Source: Gemmatimonadota bacterium (GTDB lineage Bacteria > Gemmatimonadota > Gemmatimonadetes > Gemmatimonadales > GWC2-71-9). From it: a DNA stretch of 64,000 nucleotides. This document shows, in pieces, positions 19,561-32,819 of the stretch. Location of the stretch: contig QHUJ01000131.1 of the NCBI GenBank assembly GCA_003221895.1, positions 1 to 64,000 of the forward strand. Direction: 5' to 3'. The notes under the pieces were generated by a model. The model worked only from the letters and a program-made list of their open reading frames with translations. It was not told the DNA's origin and made no database searches. Position 1 is the first letter of the stretch; every line of letters starts with the position of its first letter. The translations under genes and the position numbers were made by a program.

Positions 19561-21096
19561 TCAGTGAGTGGGGGTCGCGGGGGGGGGGGAGGTCGGCGGA
19601 AGCGCAGTCGTGGTGGTGGTTGTGGTTCGCTGGATACTGGCGCCCGCCGTGCGAGCCAGCTCGAACAGTCTGTTGGGCCACACCCCGAACAATAGCAGCC
19701 CGACGACCACGGCGGTGACCGCGGCGCGTGCCCAGCGATCGAGAAACACGTCCACGTGCGCCGCCTCGATCGGCTCGGGTTTCATGTACATCGCCATAAT
19801 GACGGGAAGATAGTATCCCGCGGAGACGACGCTGGTGAGCACCAGAATCGCCGCCAGGATGTTTTGCCCGGCGCTCGTGGCGGCGATGAGGATGTACCAC
19901 TTGCCGATGAAGCCCGCCGTCCCGGGAAATCCCAGCAGCGACAGCATGCAGACCGACATCGCCAGGGCGAGCCAGGGACGCTTCCCGGCGAGCCCCGCCA
20001 GGTCGTCGATCAGGACATCGCTCTCGCCGCCACGGCCCTTGGCCGACAGCACGGCAAAGGCGCCCAGCGACATCATGGTGTAGGCCACCGCATACACCAG
20101 GAAGGCGCTCGATCCCTGCGGGCCACCCGCGGTCACCGCCACGAGCAGGTAGCCGGCGTGCGCCACGGACGAATACGCGAGCATCCGCTTGAGCGAGCGC
20201 TGCCCAAGCGCAAAGAGGTTGCCCCCGATCATGGTGATGGCCGCCAGCCACCACAGGATATCGTGCCACACGGCCACGCCGGCGAACGCGCTGTTGAGCA
20301 GCCGGAACAGCGCGGCGAAGGCCGCGGCTTTGACGGCGGTCGCCATGAATGCGGTCACGGGCGTCGGCGCGCCGTCGTACACGTCGGGCGCCCACATGTG
20401 GAACGGCACCGCCGCGACCTTGAATCCAAATCCCACGATGAGCAAGGCAAGCCCCATGAGCAGCATGATCGAGGTGCCGTCGATGCTCACCTGCGCGCCG
20501 ATGAGCGCAAAGTTCGTGGTGGCGGTGGCGCCGTACACCAGCGCGATGCCGTACAGCAGGAAACCGGACGCGAATGCGCCGAGCAGGAAGTACTTGAGCG
20601 CGGCCTCGGCGGAGCGTGCCCGCCGCCGATCGAATCCCGCCAGGACATAGACTGCGACCGACATCAGCTCGAGGCCCAGGAAGATGACCATCAGGTCGGA
20701 CCCGGCTGCCATTACCATCGCACCAAGCGTCGCGAAGAGGAGCAGGACATAGTACTCGGGAGCGAGCAGCTTCTCGCGCTCGAGGTAGAAGAACGAGATC
20801 AGCACGGTCAGCGCGGCCGCGCCCAGAAACACCCAGTCGGCCACCCAGCGGAAATCGTCCGCCGCGATCATGACCGCGAGCCCTTGGATCTCGGTGTGAT
20901 TCCACCACAGCCACCAGATCGCGATGGCGGTGGAACCGAGTGCCGCCAGCGTCACCCATCCTGCGATGCGTAGATCGCGCGTCGTCTTGTGCCGCCAGGC
21001 CACCACGAGGAGCAGCACCAGCGCCCAGCCCGTCATCACGAGCTCGGGGAGGATCGACAGGAGCAGATCGCGATACACCGACGGGTCCAGTCTCAT
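19561..21096 (-). CDS. nuoN: NADH-quinone oxidoreductase subunit N
   Basis: Start MRLDPSVYRDLLLSILPEL overlaps nuoM stop; AYSSVAHAGYLLVAV, GFPGTAGFIGKWYIL. Confidence 0.93.
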   Translation of the reverse strand: MRLDPSVYRDLLLSILPELVMTGWALVLLLVVAWRHKTTRDLRIAGWVTLAALGSTAIAIWWLWWNHTEIQGLAVMIAADDFRWVADWVFLGAAALTVLISFFYLEREKLLAPEYYVLLLFATLGAMVMAAGSDLMVIFLGLELMSVAVYVLAGFDRRRARSAEAALKYFLLGAFASGFLLYGIALVYGATATTNFALIGAQVSIDGTSIMLLMGLALLIVGFGFKVAAVPFHMWAPDVYDGAPTPVTAFMATAVKAAAFAALFRLLNSAFAGVAVWHDILWWLAAITMIGGNLFALGQRSLKRMLAYSSVAHAGYLLVAVTAGGPQGSSAFLVYAVAYTMMSLGAFAVLSAKGRGGESDVLIDDLAGLAGKRPWLALAMSVCMLSLLGFPGTAGFIGKWYILIAATSAGQNILAAILVLTSVVSAGYYLPVIMAMYMKPEPIEAAHVDVFLDRWARAAVTAVVVGLLLFGVWPNRLFELARTAGASIQRTTTTTTTALPPTSPPPATPTH

Positions 21097-22654
21097 TGCG
21101 GGGTTCCTCCCCTCTCCCCCCCACCGCCCCCGCCACCTTCCCCGGTCGCGAATGGCGGTTGGCCTTGCGTCGCGCCGGGGCGCACCTGCTCGATCAGCTG
21201 CCGCGCCGAGGGCTCCATCCGCCGCAGGAACGGTTGCGGATAGATGCCGAGCCACAGAATGCAAACGAGCAGCGGGACCAGTACCGCGAGCTCGCGCACC
21301 GACAGATCGGTCAGCTTCTCGTTCTCGTGATCCGTCAGCGGATTGTAGATCACGCGCTGCAACGCGGTCAGGAGATACGCCGCGGCTACAATGACGCCGG
21401 TGGTGGCCAGCGCCGTGATGACCGGGTAGGTGCGGAACGAGCCGAGCAGCACCAGAAACTCACCGACGAAACCGTTGGTCCCCGGCAGCGCGATCGAGGA
21501 GAGCGATACCACGGTGAGGATCGCGGAGAACAGCGGCACGACGCGCGCGATCCCGCCGTAGGCTGCAATGAGCCGGCTGTGCCGCCGCTCGTAGATCATT
21601 CCCACGAGGAAGAACAGCGCCCCCGTCGAAATCCCGTGATTGATCATCACGAGCAAGGCGCCCTGCACGCTTTGCAGCGTCATCGCCCAGATCCCCAGCA
21701 CGACGAAGCCGAGGTGCGCGACCGACGAGTAGGCGATCAGCTTTTTGAAGTCGGGCTGGACCATCGCGACGAGGCCGCCGTAGATGATGCCGATCAGCGC
21801 GAGCCCCACGATCACCAGCTGCACCACCTCGTTGAGCGCCACGCCGGGGAAAAACGGCACCGCGAACCGGAGGAAGCCGTAGGTCCCCATTTTCAGCAGG
21901 ATGCCCGCCAGAAGCACGGAGCCGGCCGTCGGCGCTTCGACGTGCGCGTCCGGAAGCCACGTGTGCAGCGGGAACAGCGGCACCTTGATCGCGAACGCGA
22001 GGAAGAACGCGGCGAACAGCCACCAGGCCGCCGGTCCGAGCGTGCCGATCTGACTCAGCAGATGGGCGTACGAGAACGAGTAGAGGCCCGTGGCGCGTCC
22101 GGTGTGCAGGTAGAGCACGAGGATCGCCACGAGCATGAGCAGCGAGCCGAAGAACGTATAGATGAAGAACTTGATCGCCGCGTACAGCCGATTCTCGCCG
22201 CCCCACACCCCGATGATGAAATACATCGGGATCAACATCACTTCCCACATGACATAGAAGAAGAAGAGATCGAGCGCCACGAACACGCCGATCATCCCTG
22301 TCGTCAGAACCAGCAACAGTGCATAGAAGCCGTTCTCGCGCTTCGTGATGTACGACCAGCTGCCGAGCACGGAGAGCGGCATCAGGAACGTGGTGAGCAG
22401 TACCAGGAACAGCGAAATGCCGTCGAGTCCGACCGTGTAGTGAATGCCCCACGCCGGGATCCAGGGCAGGTCAACCATGAACTGCATGCCGCCGCTCGGA
22501 ACGAACGCCCACCAGAGCGGCACCGAAATCACGAACTCGATCAGACTGGCAGCGAACGCGACCTGCTTGGCCAGCCTGGCCGGAACGAACAGCACGATCA
22601 GACCCGCCAGCAGCGGCCAGGTGAGCAGCAGCGTGATGACCCAGCGGCCGTAGG

Positions 22655-22658
<4 letters not shown>
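21093..22658 (-). CDS. nuoM: NADH-quinone oxidoreductase subunit M
   Basis: FYVMWEVMLIPMYFIIGVWGGENRLYAAIKFFIYT, PLFPLHTWLPDAHVEAPTAGSVLLAGILLKMGTYG. Confidence 0.95.
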
Positions 22659-24633
<1,975 letters not shown>

Positions 24634-24634
<1 letters not shown>

Positions 24635-24930
24635 CAGTCTTTGAGGAGATTCATGTTCTGAAGGCTGACGGACTGCTTGTGCCGGAAGACGGCAAGAATG
24701 ATCGCAAGCCCCACCCCTGCCTCGGCCGCCGCCACGGCCATCACGAAGAGGACAAAGATCTGCCCACCGATCCCGAGCCGCTGTGCCAGGGCCACAAACG
24801 TCAAGTTGACGGCGTTGAGCATCAACTCGACGCACATGAAGATCACGATCGCGTTACGGCGCAGCAGTACGCCCGCGACGCCGAGCGTGAAGAGCACGGC
24901 GGAAATGGCGAGCGCGGGACTGAGGAGCAT
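24634..24930 (-). CDS. nuoK: NADH-quinone oxidoreductase subunit K
   Basis: [43 protein letters not shown]. Confidence 0.95.
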
Positions 24931-24932
24931 TG

Positions 24933-25448
24933 TTAGAGCTTCCGTTTCGCGAGCACGACGGCGCCCACGATGGCCGCGAGGAGCAGCAAGCTGGCGAGCT
25001 CGAAGGGGATCAAATACGCGTCGAACAGGGGATTGGCGACGGCCCCGACCATGCCCTGCCGCGTCTGGAGCTCGGCGAGCGTTCCGGCCGGCAATTGAAT
25101 CGCATCCGGCGGCGGAGCGCTTCCCAGCACCCGCAGTTGAAACATCAACAACCCCGCGAGCACGGCGGCGATGGCCACTCCGGCCGGGCCCTTGATGTCG
25201 GTGGGGCCGGGGCGTCCGAGGTTCAACAGCATGATCACGAACAGAAAGAGCACCATGATGGCACCCGCATAGACCAGCACTTGCAGTGCCGCGATGAACT
25301 GGGCGTCGAGCAGGACGAACATCGCCGCCAGGGCGAACAGGGTGACGACGAGCCAGAGCGCGCTCGAGACCGGGTTCCGGCGCGTGATGCACAGCAGCGC
25401 GCTCGCGATCGCCATCACGCCGAAAATCCAGAAGACTGTGAGGGTCAA
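24933..25448 (-). CDS. nuoJ: NADH-quinone oxidoreductase subunit J
   Basis: [54 protein letters not shown]. Confidence 0.95.
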   Translation of the reverse strand: MTLTVFWIFGVMAIASALLCITRRNPVSSALWLVVTLFALAAMFVLLDAQFIAALQVLVYAGAIMVLFLFVIMLLNLGRPGPTDIKGPAGVAIAAVLAGLLMFQLRVLGSAPPPDAIQLPAGTLAELQTRQGMVGAVANPLFDAYLIPFELASLLLLAAIVGAVVLAKRKL

Positions 25449-25955
25449 CTACTCACCCTTTGGATCTGATGGATCCCACAATGTCGAAACGGGATGCGTC
25501 TGCGCCGTCAACCGCTCGAGATCATAGACGAACCGGTCGCGCGAGTATTCCGAGTTCTCGTAGTGCACGCCGACGTGAATCGCCTCTTCGGGGCACACTT
25601 CCTGGCAGTAGCCGCAGAAGATGCAGCGGAACTCGTCGATCTCGTAGATCAGCGGATAGCGGTGTCCCGCTTCGTCCTCGCCCGGTACGAGCTTGATGCA
25701 ATTCGCGGGGCAAATCTGTGGGCACAGGCCGCAGGCGACGCATTTGGCGCGGCCCTGCTCGTCGGTGAGCATGCGATGCGTGCCCCGCCAGCGGGACGAG
25801 AGCGTCCAGTCCTTCGACGATTTCTCCTCGGGGTACTGCATCGTCACTTTGGGGCGCAGCAGATGGCTGAACGTCAGCGCCATCCCCTTCAGGGTGGCGC
25901 GCAGATAGGACGTCTGCTGTGTCGGCCGCTTCATGACCTTCACGCCGATCGCCAT
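25449..25955 (-). CDS. nuoI: NADH-quinone oxidoreductase subunit I
   Basis: Two 4Fe-4S motifs: [32 protein letters not shown]. Confidence 0.95.
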   Translation of the reverse strand: MAIGVKVMKRPTQQTSYLRATLKGMALTFSHLLRPKVTMQYPEEKSSKDWTLSSRWRGTHRMLTDEQGRAKCVACGLCPQICPANCIKLVPGEDEAGHRYPLIYEIDEFRCIFCGYCQEVCPEEAIHVGVHYENSEYSRDRFVYDLERLTAQTHPVSTLWDPSDPKGE

Positions 25956-27121
25956 CAGGCCGCCTCCTCGGCAACCGAGCCGGAGATGATGCGGCCGCGG
26001 TCGAGCCACCAGACCAGCGCGACGAGCAGGATGAGATTCAGCCCACCGAGCGTGTAGGCCATGGCCGGGCCGTAATCCCAGTCCAGCTGCATGCGGAGGA
26101 ACCAGATCGCGACGGCCAGCACCGTGATATAGAGGAGCACGAGCGGCAGCAGCACCTTCCAGCCGAGTGCCATGAGCTGATCGTAGCGGAAGCGCGGCAA
26201 CGTCCACCGCACCCAGATGAACGTGAAGAGGAATACGAACGTCTTGAGACCGAACGCGATGAGCGTCAGCACCGTCTTCGCGACGCTCGGATCACCGGTC
26301 GAGTCCCAGCTCGTGAACGGAATGTCCCAGCCGCCAAAGAAGAGCGTCGCCATCAGCGCCGATGCCGTCACCATGTTCGAGTATTCGGCGATATAGAACA
26401 TCGAGAACTTCATCGAGCTGTATTCGGTGTGGTAGCCGGCGATGAGCTCGGCTTCCGCCTCCGGCAAGTCGAAGGGCAGCCGGTTCGTCTCCGCCAGCGC
26501 GCTCACGAAGAAGATCACGAACGACAGCGTCAAGGGGACGATGAACCAGGCGTGCGCGTGCTGCTGCTGGGCGATCACGCGCGAAAGCGTCACGTTGCCG
26601 GCGAGCAGGAGTACCGCGACGGTGCTCATCCCGAGCGCGATCTCGTACGAGATCATCTGCGCGGAGGCGCGCAGCCCGCCGAGCAGCGCGTATTTGTTGT
26701 TGGACGCCCATCCCGCCAGCACGATCCCGTACACGCCGAGCGAGCTGATCGCCAGAATATAGAGGAAGCCGATGGGCAGATCGGCGACGACCATCGGCAC
26801 GACGCCCCAGGGCGTGGGCAACGGAGACGCGAACGGGATCACGCCAAACGTCAGCAGCGCCGGAACGAACGACACGAGCGGGGCGAGCGTGAAGAGCGCT
26901 TTGTCGGCCATGGCCGGCGACGTCTCTTCCTTCAAGAAGTTCTTCAGGCCGTCCGCCGCGGGCTGCAGAATCCCCTGCGGTCCGACGCGATTGGGACCGA
27001 GGCGGTCCTGCATCCACGCGCACACGCGCCGCTCGAGCAGGGTGAGCAGCGCGACGCCGACCAAGATCAGATTGAAGACGACGAAGACCTTGATCGCCGA
27101 GGCGACGATGAAGAAGGTCAT
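25955..27121 (-). CDS. nuoH: NADH-quinone oxidoreductase subunit H
   Basis: ERRVCAWMQDRLGPNRVGPQGILQPAADGLKNFLKEE, DLPEAEAELIAGYHTEYSSMKFSMF. Confidence 0.96.
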   Translation of the reverse strand: MTFFIVASAIKVFVVFNLILVGVALLTLLERRVCAWMQDRLGPNRVGPQGILQPAADGLKNFLKEETSPAMADKALFTLAPLVSFVPALLTFGVIPFASPLPTPWGVVPMVVADLPIGFLYILAISSLGVYGIVLAGWASNNKYALLGGLRASAQMISYEIALGMSTVAVLLLAGNVTLSRVIAQQQHAHAWFIVPLTLSFVIFFVSALAETNRLPFDLPEAEAELIAGYHTEYSSMKFSMFYIAEYSNMVTASALMATLFFGGWDIPFTSWDSTGDPSVAKTVLTLIAFGLKTFVFLFTFIWVRWTLPRFRYDQLMALGWKVLLPLVLLYITVLAVAIWFLRMQLDWDYGPAMAYTLGGLNLILLVALVWWLDRGRIISGSVAEEAA

Positions 27122-28563
27122 CGCGTCAGCTCCGCGAGGCCAAGGGCCGCCGTCAGCTCACCCAGCACCCAGGCGGCCGGCTGCGCCATGCCGGGCGCCG
27201 GCTTGGCCTGGTAGTAGCGCTGATCGCGGCCGTCGCAATTCGTGAAGGTGCCTTCCTCTTCCGCCACGTTGGCGATGGGGAGAATGACGTCCGCCCGCCG
27301 GCATGGCGCATCGGCGCCCAGGACAGAGCCGAGATAGATCAACGCGCCGCTCGCCTCCACGGCGCAGTCGGGGTCGTCGAGCACCAGCACGACCGCGGCC
27401 GTTTTCGCCGCCTCGAGCGCCCGCGCGTAGTCTCGCGAGTACCCGAGATTCTCGGCGCCCTTCGCGTTGGGGGCACGCTCGGCCCGCAGCGCGAGGTTGG
27501 GTACGCCCGGCAGCGGCGCCTCCTCACCCATCACGACCTGAAATGCGCCGGTCCAGCTGAAGCCTGAGAGCAGGCGCTTGGCGAGGGCGAGGGCCTCCGA
27601 CGAAGCGCCGGGTGAGACGAGCGCGACGGCGGTTCCCGACGCGCCGCGCAGTATCCCGGCGACTCGGTCGAGCGCCTCGTCCCAATCTGTGGCCTTGAGC
27701 TCGCCATCGCGCCGGATGAGCGGAGCCTCGATGCGGTCGCCGCGATTCATCCATTTGTAGTGCATGCGGCCGTGATCGCAGATGAAGTAGCGGTTGACCT
27801 CGAGATTGGGGCGCGGCCGGACGCGCACCACGACCTCGTCCCGCGTGTCGAGGGTGATGTTGCAGCCCTGCGAGCAGCCGGTGCAGATCGACGCCGTCTT
27901 GTCGAGCTCCCAGGCGCGGGCCTTGTGCAGGAAGTCTTTGGACAGGAGCGAGCCGACCGGGCAGAGGTCCACGACGTTCCCCGCCCAGGGGTGGTCGAGG
28001 CGGGCCTCGGGATGAATGCCGATGAACGCGCGGTCGCCGCGTTCAGACACGTTGAGGACCGGCTCCTTGGCGACATCCTCCATGAAGCGCACACAGCGCG
28101 TGCAGAGAATGCAGCGGTTCGGCACGTACAGGACATCGGGACCGAAGTCTTCGACGGGATTGAAACGCTTGGCATACTCGCCGTAGCGTGTGCCGTCGCG
28201 TCCCTCCTGGAAGACGAAGTCCTGCAGCTCGCATTCGCCCGCCTGATCGCAGATGGGGCAATCGAGCGGGTGATTGATGAGCAGGAGTTCGAGCACGCTC
28301 TGGCGCGCGCTCTTCGACGGCGCGGTCTGCGTCTTCACCACCATGCCCTCGGTCACCGTCGTCGCGCAGGCGATTTGGAGCTTCGGCGCCTTCTCGATCT
28401 CCACGAGGCACATGCGGCACACGCCGGCGACCGGCAACCCGGGATGATAGCAGTAGTGCGGCACGAGCACGCCCGCCTGTTTCGCGGCCTCGATCACGAG
28501 CGTCCCAGGAGGCACGGAGACCGGGGCGCCGTCGATCGTCAGATTGATCATGCCGTCAGCCAT
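27118..28563 (-). CDS. nuoG: NADH-quinone oxidoreductase subunit G (compact, about 481 aa)
   Basis: CRMCLVEIEKAPK, NHPLDCPICDQAGECELQD, CILCTRCVRFMEDV, CTGCSQGCNITLDTRDEVVVRVRP; start at MADGMINLTIDG. Confidence 0.92.
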   Translation of the reverse strand: MADGMINLTIDGAPVSVPPGTLVIEAAKQAGVLVPHYCYHPGLPVAGVCRMCLVEIEKAPKLQIACATTVTEGMVVKTQTAPSKSARQSVLELLLINHPLDCPICDQAGECELQDFVFQEGRDGTRYGEYAKRFNPVEDFGPDVLYVPNRCILCTRCVRFMEDVAKEPVLNVSERGDRAFIGIHPEARLDHPWAGNVVDLCPVGSLLSKDFLHKARAWELDKTASICTGCSQGCNITLDTRDEVVVRVRPRPNLEVNRYFICDHGRMHYKWMNRGDRIEAPLIRRDGELKATDWDEALDRVAGILRGASGTAVALVSPGASSEALALAKRLLSGFSWTGAFQVVMGEEAPLPGVPNLALRAERAPNAKGAENLGYSRDYARALEAAKTAAVVLVLDDPDCAVEASGALIYLGSVLGADAPCRRADVILPIANVAEEEGTFTNCDGRDQRYYQAKPAPGMAQPAAWVLGELTAALGLAELTR

Positions 28564-29843
28564 CAGCCCACCATCACCGGTTGACGCTTGCCCGCCAAAT
28601 ACGCTTCGAATTCGCCGCGGAATTTCTTGATGCCGCTCACGATCGGCGCCGCGCACGAATCCGAGAGTACACAGATCGTCTTCCCTGTCATGTTCTCCGA
28701 TAAGTCGAGCAGCAAATCGAGATCCTTGGTCTTTCCCTGCCCCGACAGGATCCGCTCCATGATCTTCGTGGTCCACGCCGTGCCCTCGCGGCACTGCGTG
28801 CACTGCGCGCACGACTCGTGGGCGTAGAAGCGCGCCAGCCGCATGATCTGGTAGACCATATCCGCCGAGTCGTCGAAGACGATCACGCCGCCCGAGCCGA
28901 GCATCGACCCCTTCTCGACGACGCCCTCATAGTCGAGCAGGCATGATTCTGTCTCTTCGCGCGTGAGAATCGGGACCGACGAGCCGCCGGGAATGCATGC
29001 CTTCAGTGTGCGCCCTGCCGGCGGGCCGCCACACATGTCGTAGAGGAGCCCCTTCAGCGGGAATCCCATCGTCACTTCGTAGTTCCCGGGCCGCTGCACG
29101 TGGCCGCACACCGAAAACAGCTTGGTGCCCGTGCTCTTGGGGTTCGACAGGCACAGACCTTTGTACCAGGCGGCGCCACGCTTGAGGATGGGCGGGACGG
29201 CCGCGAGCGTCTCGACGTTGTTGATCGTCGTCGGCATCCCGAACAGTCCGGCGGCCGCCGGGAATGGTGGCTTGATGCGCGGGTTGCCGCGCTTGCCTTC
29301 GATGGAATTCATCAGCGCGGTTTCTTCGCCGCAGATGTAGGCGCCCGCGCCGCGATGAAGGTAGACCTTGATGGAGCCGAACACACCGGCGGCGTTTGCC
29401 TCCGCGAGTGCGCGCTCCATGATCGTCCAGGGCTCGGTGAATTCGCCGCGGATATAGATGTAGGCGATCTCGGCCCGGATCGCGTGCGCGGCGATCGCCG
29501 TCCCCTCGAGCAGCGCGTGGGGCGTCCAGCGCATGATCTCCCGGTCCTTGAACGTGCCGGGCTCGGACTCGTCGGCGTTCACGCACAGGTAATGCGGCTT
29601 TTTCTTTTCCTTCGGCATGAACGACCACTTGAGGCCGGTCGGGAAACCGGCGCCGCCCCGCCCGCGCAGGCCCGATTCCTTCACGACCTCGGTGACAGCC
29701 GCCGGATCCATCTTCAGCGCCTGGGCGAGCGCCTCGTAGCCGCCACGCTTCACCCAGCCCTTGTGGGTGCGTGCCTCCACGTCGCCGAAATACTGCGACA
29801 GAACGACGGTCTCTTTGGGGTGCGGTTTGTGAGGAAAGCCCAT
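28563..29843 (-). CDS. nuoF: NADH-quinone oxidoreductase subunit F
   Basis: LRGRGGAGFPTGLKWSFMP, NADESEPGTFKDREIM, ESCAQCTQCREGT. Confidence 0.96.
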   Translation of the reverse strand: MGFPHKPHPKETVVLSQYFGDVEARTHKGWVKRGGYEALAQALKMDPAAVTEVVKESGLRGRGGAGFPTGLKWSFMPKEKKKPHYLCVNADESEPGTFKDREIMRWTPHALLEGTAIAAHAIRAEIAYIYIRGEFTEPWTIMERALAEANAAGVFGSIKVYLHRGAGAYICGEETALMNSIEGKRGNPRIKPPFPAAAGLFGMPTTINNVETLAAVPPILKRGAAWYKGLCLSNPKSTGTKLFSVCGHVQRPGNYEVTMGFPLKGLLYDMCGGPPAGRTLKACIPGGSSVPILTREETESCLLDYEGVVEKGSMLGSGGVIVFDDSADMVYQIMRLARFYAHESCAQCTQCREGTAWTTKIMERILSGQGKTKDLDLLLDLSENMTGKTICVLSDSCAAPIVSGIKKFRGEFEAYLAGKRQPVMVG

Positions 29844-30343
29844 TAGCGGTACTTCTTCACAATGTCCGGGACTTTCTCCGGCGTCACGTTTTCGAGGAAG
29901 TCGTCATTGATCAGCACCGGCGTCGCGAAGCCGCACGCGCCGAGACATTCCACTTCGACAATCGTCCACTTGCCGTCGGGGCTCGTCGCGCCGGCGTCGC
30001 CGGCTCCCGTGTGCTCGAGGAACGCCTTCACGACCCCCTCGGCGCCGCAGATGTTGCACGGCGACGTCGTGCAGACTTGTACGAAGTTTTTCCCGACCGG
30101 GTGCTGGTGATACATCGTGTAGAAGGTCACGACGCCCTTCACATACGCCGGCGTCAGTCCCAGGACCTCGGCGACCTCGGCCATGATGCGATCGGAAATC
30201 CAGCCGTGCTCGCGCTGCGCGATCCAGAGAGTGGGTAGGAGCGCCGCCTGCTTATTCGGATAGCGCTGGAAGACGGACTGCAGCTCTTCCATGACCGCGC
30301 CGACGAACACCGGCTCGTAGCTCCCGGTGTGACTCGCGGTCAT
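29843..30343 (-). CDS. nuoE: NADH-quinone oxidoreductase subunit E
   Basis: CTTSPCNICGAEGVVKAFLEHTG and ECLGACGFATPVLINDDFLENVTPEKV. Confidence 0.94.
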   Translation of the reverse strand: MTASHTGSYEPVFVGAVMEELQSVFQRYPNKQAALLPTLWIAQREHGWISDRIMAEVAEVLGLTPAYVKGVVTFYTMYHQHPVGKNFVQVCTTSPCNICGAEGVVKAFLEHTGAGDAGATSPDGKWTIVEVECLGACGFATPVLINDDFLENVTPEKVPDIVKKYR

Positions 30344-31623
30344 CGATCCACCTCACCCATGACGATATCGACCGACGCGTTGATTGCGATGAGATCGGAC
30401 AGCAGGTGGCCTTCGGCCATCCTGGGCAAGGCGGACAGGTTGATGAAAGACGGCGGGCGAATGCGCCAGCGTACCGGCTTGGCGGTGCCGTCCGAGACGA
30501 GATAGTTGCCCAATTCGCCCTTGGGATTCTCGATCCCGACGTATGCCTCTCCAACGGGCGCCTTCACGCCTTCCATCACCTGCTTGAAGTGGAAGATCAT
30601 CGCTTCCATGTCGCTCATCGCCCGCGTCTTCGACGGCAGAATCACGCGAGGGTCGTCGACGTTGATCGGCCCATCCGGCAGCCGGTCCAGCGCCTGCTGC
30701 AGGATGCGGTTCGACTGATAGCACTCCTCCAGGCGCACCAGATACCGGTCATAGACGTCGCCGTGCTCGCCGACGACGACATCGAAGTCGTAGGTCTCGT
30801 AACCGAGGTACGGCTTGTCCTTGCGGACGTCGTAGGGGACGCCGCTCGCCCGCAGCATGGGCCCCGAGAGCGAGTGGGTGATTGCCTCGGCGGCGCTGAG
30901 CGTCCCAACGCCCTGCGTCCGGCCCGCCCACACGGCGTTGCGCGTGAGCACCCGGTCGATCTCGTCCAGCGTCTTCGGGAAGTCACCCGTGAATTCGCGC
31001 AGCTTGTCGACGAAGCGGTCGGGAATGTCGGCCATGAGGCCGCCGACGCGGGTGAGGCTCGTCGTCAGGCGCGCGCCCGTCCACATCTCCTGCAGGTCGT
31101 AAATGCGCTCGCGCTGCTGGAATGCCCAGAGGAACGGCGTGAACGCGCCGAGATCGATCGACGTCGTGCCCAGCCACACCATGTGGGAGATGATGCGGCT
31201 CATCTCGCAGGCGATCACGCGCAGGACGGTGCACCGCGGCGTGATCGCGATGCCCATCAGCTTCTCGGCCGCCAGCGCCAGCCCGACGTTATTCGACATG
31301 GGCGACAGGTAGTCCGTGCGGTCGGTCAGCGGAATGATCTGGTTGTAGTGGCGGTACTCGCCGAGCTTCTCGAAGCCCGAGTGGAGATAGCCGACGTGCG
31401 GGATGCAGCGTACCACGGTCTCGCCATCGAGCTCCACGACCAGGCGCAACACGCCGTGCGTGGCGGGATGCTGCGGGCCGAGGTTCACCAGCAAGTGCTC
31501 GGCGCCAAGGTCGGGCTCTGCGGTCTCCTCGGCGGCCCGGGCTTTCAGCGGCATGCGCGCGGCGCGTCCTTGCGCGTCCACGCCGGGTGTCGCGAGCTCG
31601 AGCTCGACTGTACGCTTGGTCAT
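30340..31623 (-). CDS. nuoD: NADH-quinone oxidoreductase subunit D
   Basis: NLGPQHPATHGVLRLVVELDGE, IPHVGYLHSGFEKLGEYR, SFINLSALPRMAEGHLLSDLIAINASVDIVMGEVDR. Confidence 0.97.
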   Translation of the reverse strand: MTKRTVELELATPGVDAQGRAARMPLKARAAEETAEPDLGAEHLLVNLGPQHPATHGVLRLVVELDGETVVRCIPHVGYLHSGFEKLGEYRHYNQIIPLTDRTDYLSPMSNNVGLALAAEKLMGIAITPRCTVLRVIACEMSRIISHMVWLGTTSIDLGAFTPFLWAFQQRERIYDLQEMWTGARLTTSLTRVGGLMADIPDRFVDKLREFTGDFPKTLDEIDRVLTRNAVWAGRTQGVGTLSAAEAITHSLSGPMLRASGVPYDVRKDKPYLGYETYDFDVVVGEHGDVYDRYLVRLEECYQSNRILQQALDRLPDGPINVDDPRVILPSKTRAMSDMEAMIFHFKQVMEGVKAPVGEAYVGIENPKGELGNYLVSDGTAKPVRWRIRPPSFINLSALPRMAEGHLLSDLIAINASVDIVMGEVDR

Positions 31624-32213
31624 GATGGCGGCGGCTCGGGAATCACGCCGCGTTCGCCCCGGCGCAGCCGGTCGCGCATATCCTCGGGGAGGTCGCCGCC
31701 CGCTTCGGCGATGGACAGCTCTTCGAGCGAGTAGTGCGCTTCGGGATTGGCGTTCAACGCCTGGCGGACCTGCTCGGCGCGCGAGAAGCGCCCACGCAGC
31801 GGGAAGCTCTTACGGAGCGGATAGCCCTCGGCGTAGGTCTCCCACATCAGGATGCGCCGCAGATCGGGATGGCCGCGGAACGTGATGCCGAACATGTCGT
31901 ACACCTCCCGCTCCAGCCAGTCGGCGCCGTGCCAGAGGCTCCAGACGGAGTCGACCACCAGCTCGTCCGTGGACGGCAGCTCTACCTTGATCCGGATGTC
32001 GGCGCGCCGCTCGAGCGAGCGCAGGAAGTACACGACTTCGATCGGCCGTTCGCGATCGCGGAATTCGACCGCGGTTACGTCGACGAGGTAGTTGAATTCC
32101 TGGCCCGGCGTCTCCTTGAGCCAGTGCATCGCTGCGAGCAGCCGGTCACGCGCGACGTACACAATCCGCTCGCCGTCGCGCGCTACCGTTTCTCGTAGGG
32201 CGCCGGGAATCAC
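31620..32213 (-). CDS. nuoC: NADH-quinone oxidoreductase subunit C
   Basis: [41 protein letters not shown]. Confidence 0.95.
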   Translation of the reverse strand: MIPGALRETVARDGERIVYVARDRLLAAMHWLKETPGQEFNYLVDVTAVEFRDRERPIEVVYFLRSLERRADIRIKVELPSTDELVVDSVWSLWHGADWLEREVYDMFGITFRGHPDLRRILMWETYAEGYPLRKSFPLRGRFSRAEQVRQALNANPEAHYSLEELSIAEAGGDLPEDMRDRLRRGERGVIPEPPPS

Positions 32214-32815
32214 GAAGAACGGAACTGGTGGACGGAATTGCCGAACGGCTCGGAGATCTCGTCGATCGTCTCGGGCGGGAGGCGCAGGCCTTTGTCGTCG
32301 AGCGGCTGCTCTTCGCGACGCCGCACGGCGTCAAACAACGACTCGCCCTTGATCTTCTTGTGGAGCAGGAGAATACCGTACAGCAGGCCCTCGGGGCGTG
32401 GGGGACAGCCGGGTACGTAGACATCCACCGGAACGATCGTGTCGATTCCCTGCACCATCGCGTAGTTGTCGAAGATGCCGCCGGTCGATGCGCACGCGCC
32501 CATCGAGATGACCCACTTGGGTTGCGGCATCTGGTCGTAGATGCGGCGGATCACCGGAGCGAGCTTGAAGGGCAGCCGGCCGGCGCAAATCAGCACATCG
32601 GCCTGGCGGGGAGAAAACGCCTGGCGCTCCATGCCGAAGCGCGCGAAATCGAACCGGCTCGCGGCCGTCGCCATGAACTCAATGGCGCAGCAGGCGGTGC
32701 CGAACGGCATCGGCCAGAGCGAGTTCGCGCGCGATGAATTGACCGCCCAGTCCACCAGCTCCTGGAACTTGGTGAGCAGGTAGTTCGAGCTCTTGACCTC
32801 GCCGACGTGTTTCAT
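32210..32815 (-). CDS. nuoB: NADH-quinone oxidoreductase subunit B
   Basis: [62 protein letters not shown]. Confidence 0.97.
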   Translation of the reverse strand: MKHVGEVKSSNYLLTKFQELVDWAVNSSRANSLWPMPFGTACCAIEFMATAASRFDFARFGMERQAFSPRQADVLICAGRLPFKLAPVIRRIYDQMPQPKWVISMGACASTGGIFDNYAMVQGIDTIVPVDVYVPGCPPRPEGLLYGILLLHKKIKGESLFDAVRRREEQPLDDKGLRLPPETIDEISEPFGNSVHQFRSS

Positions 32816-32819
32816 GCGT

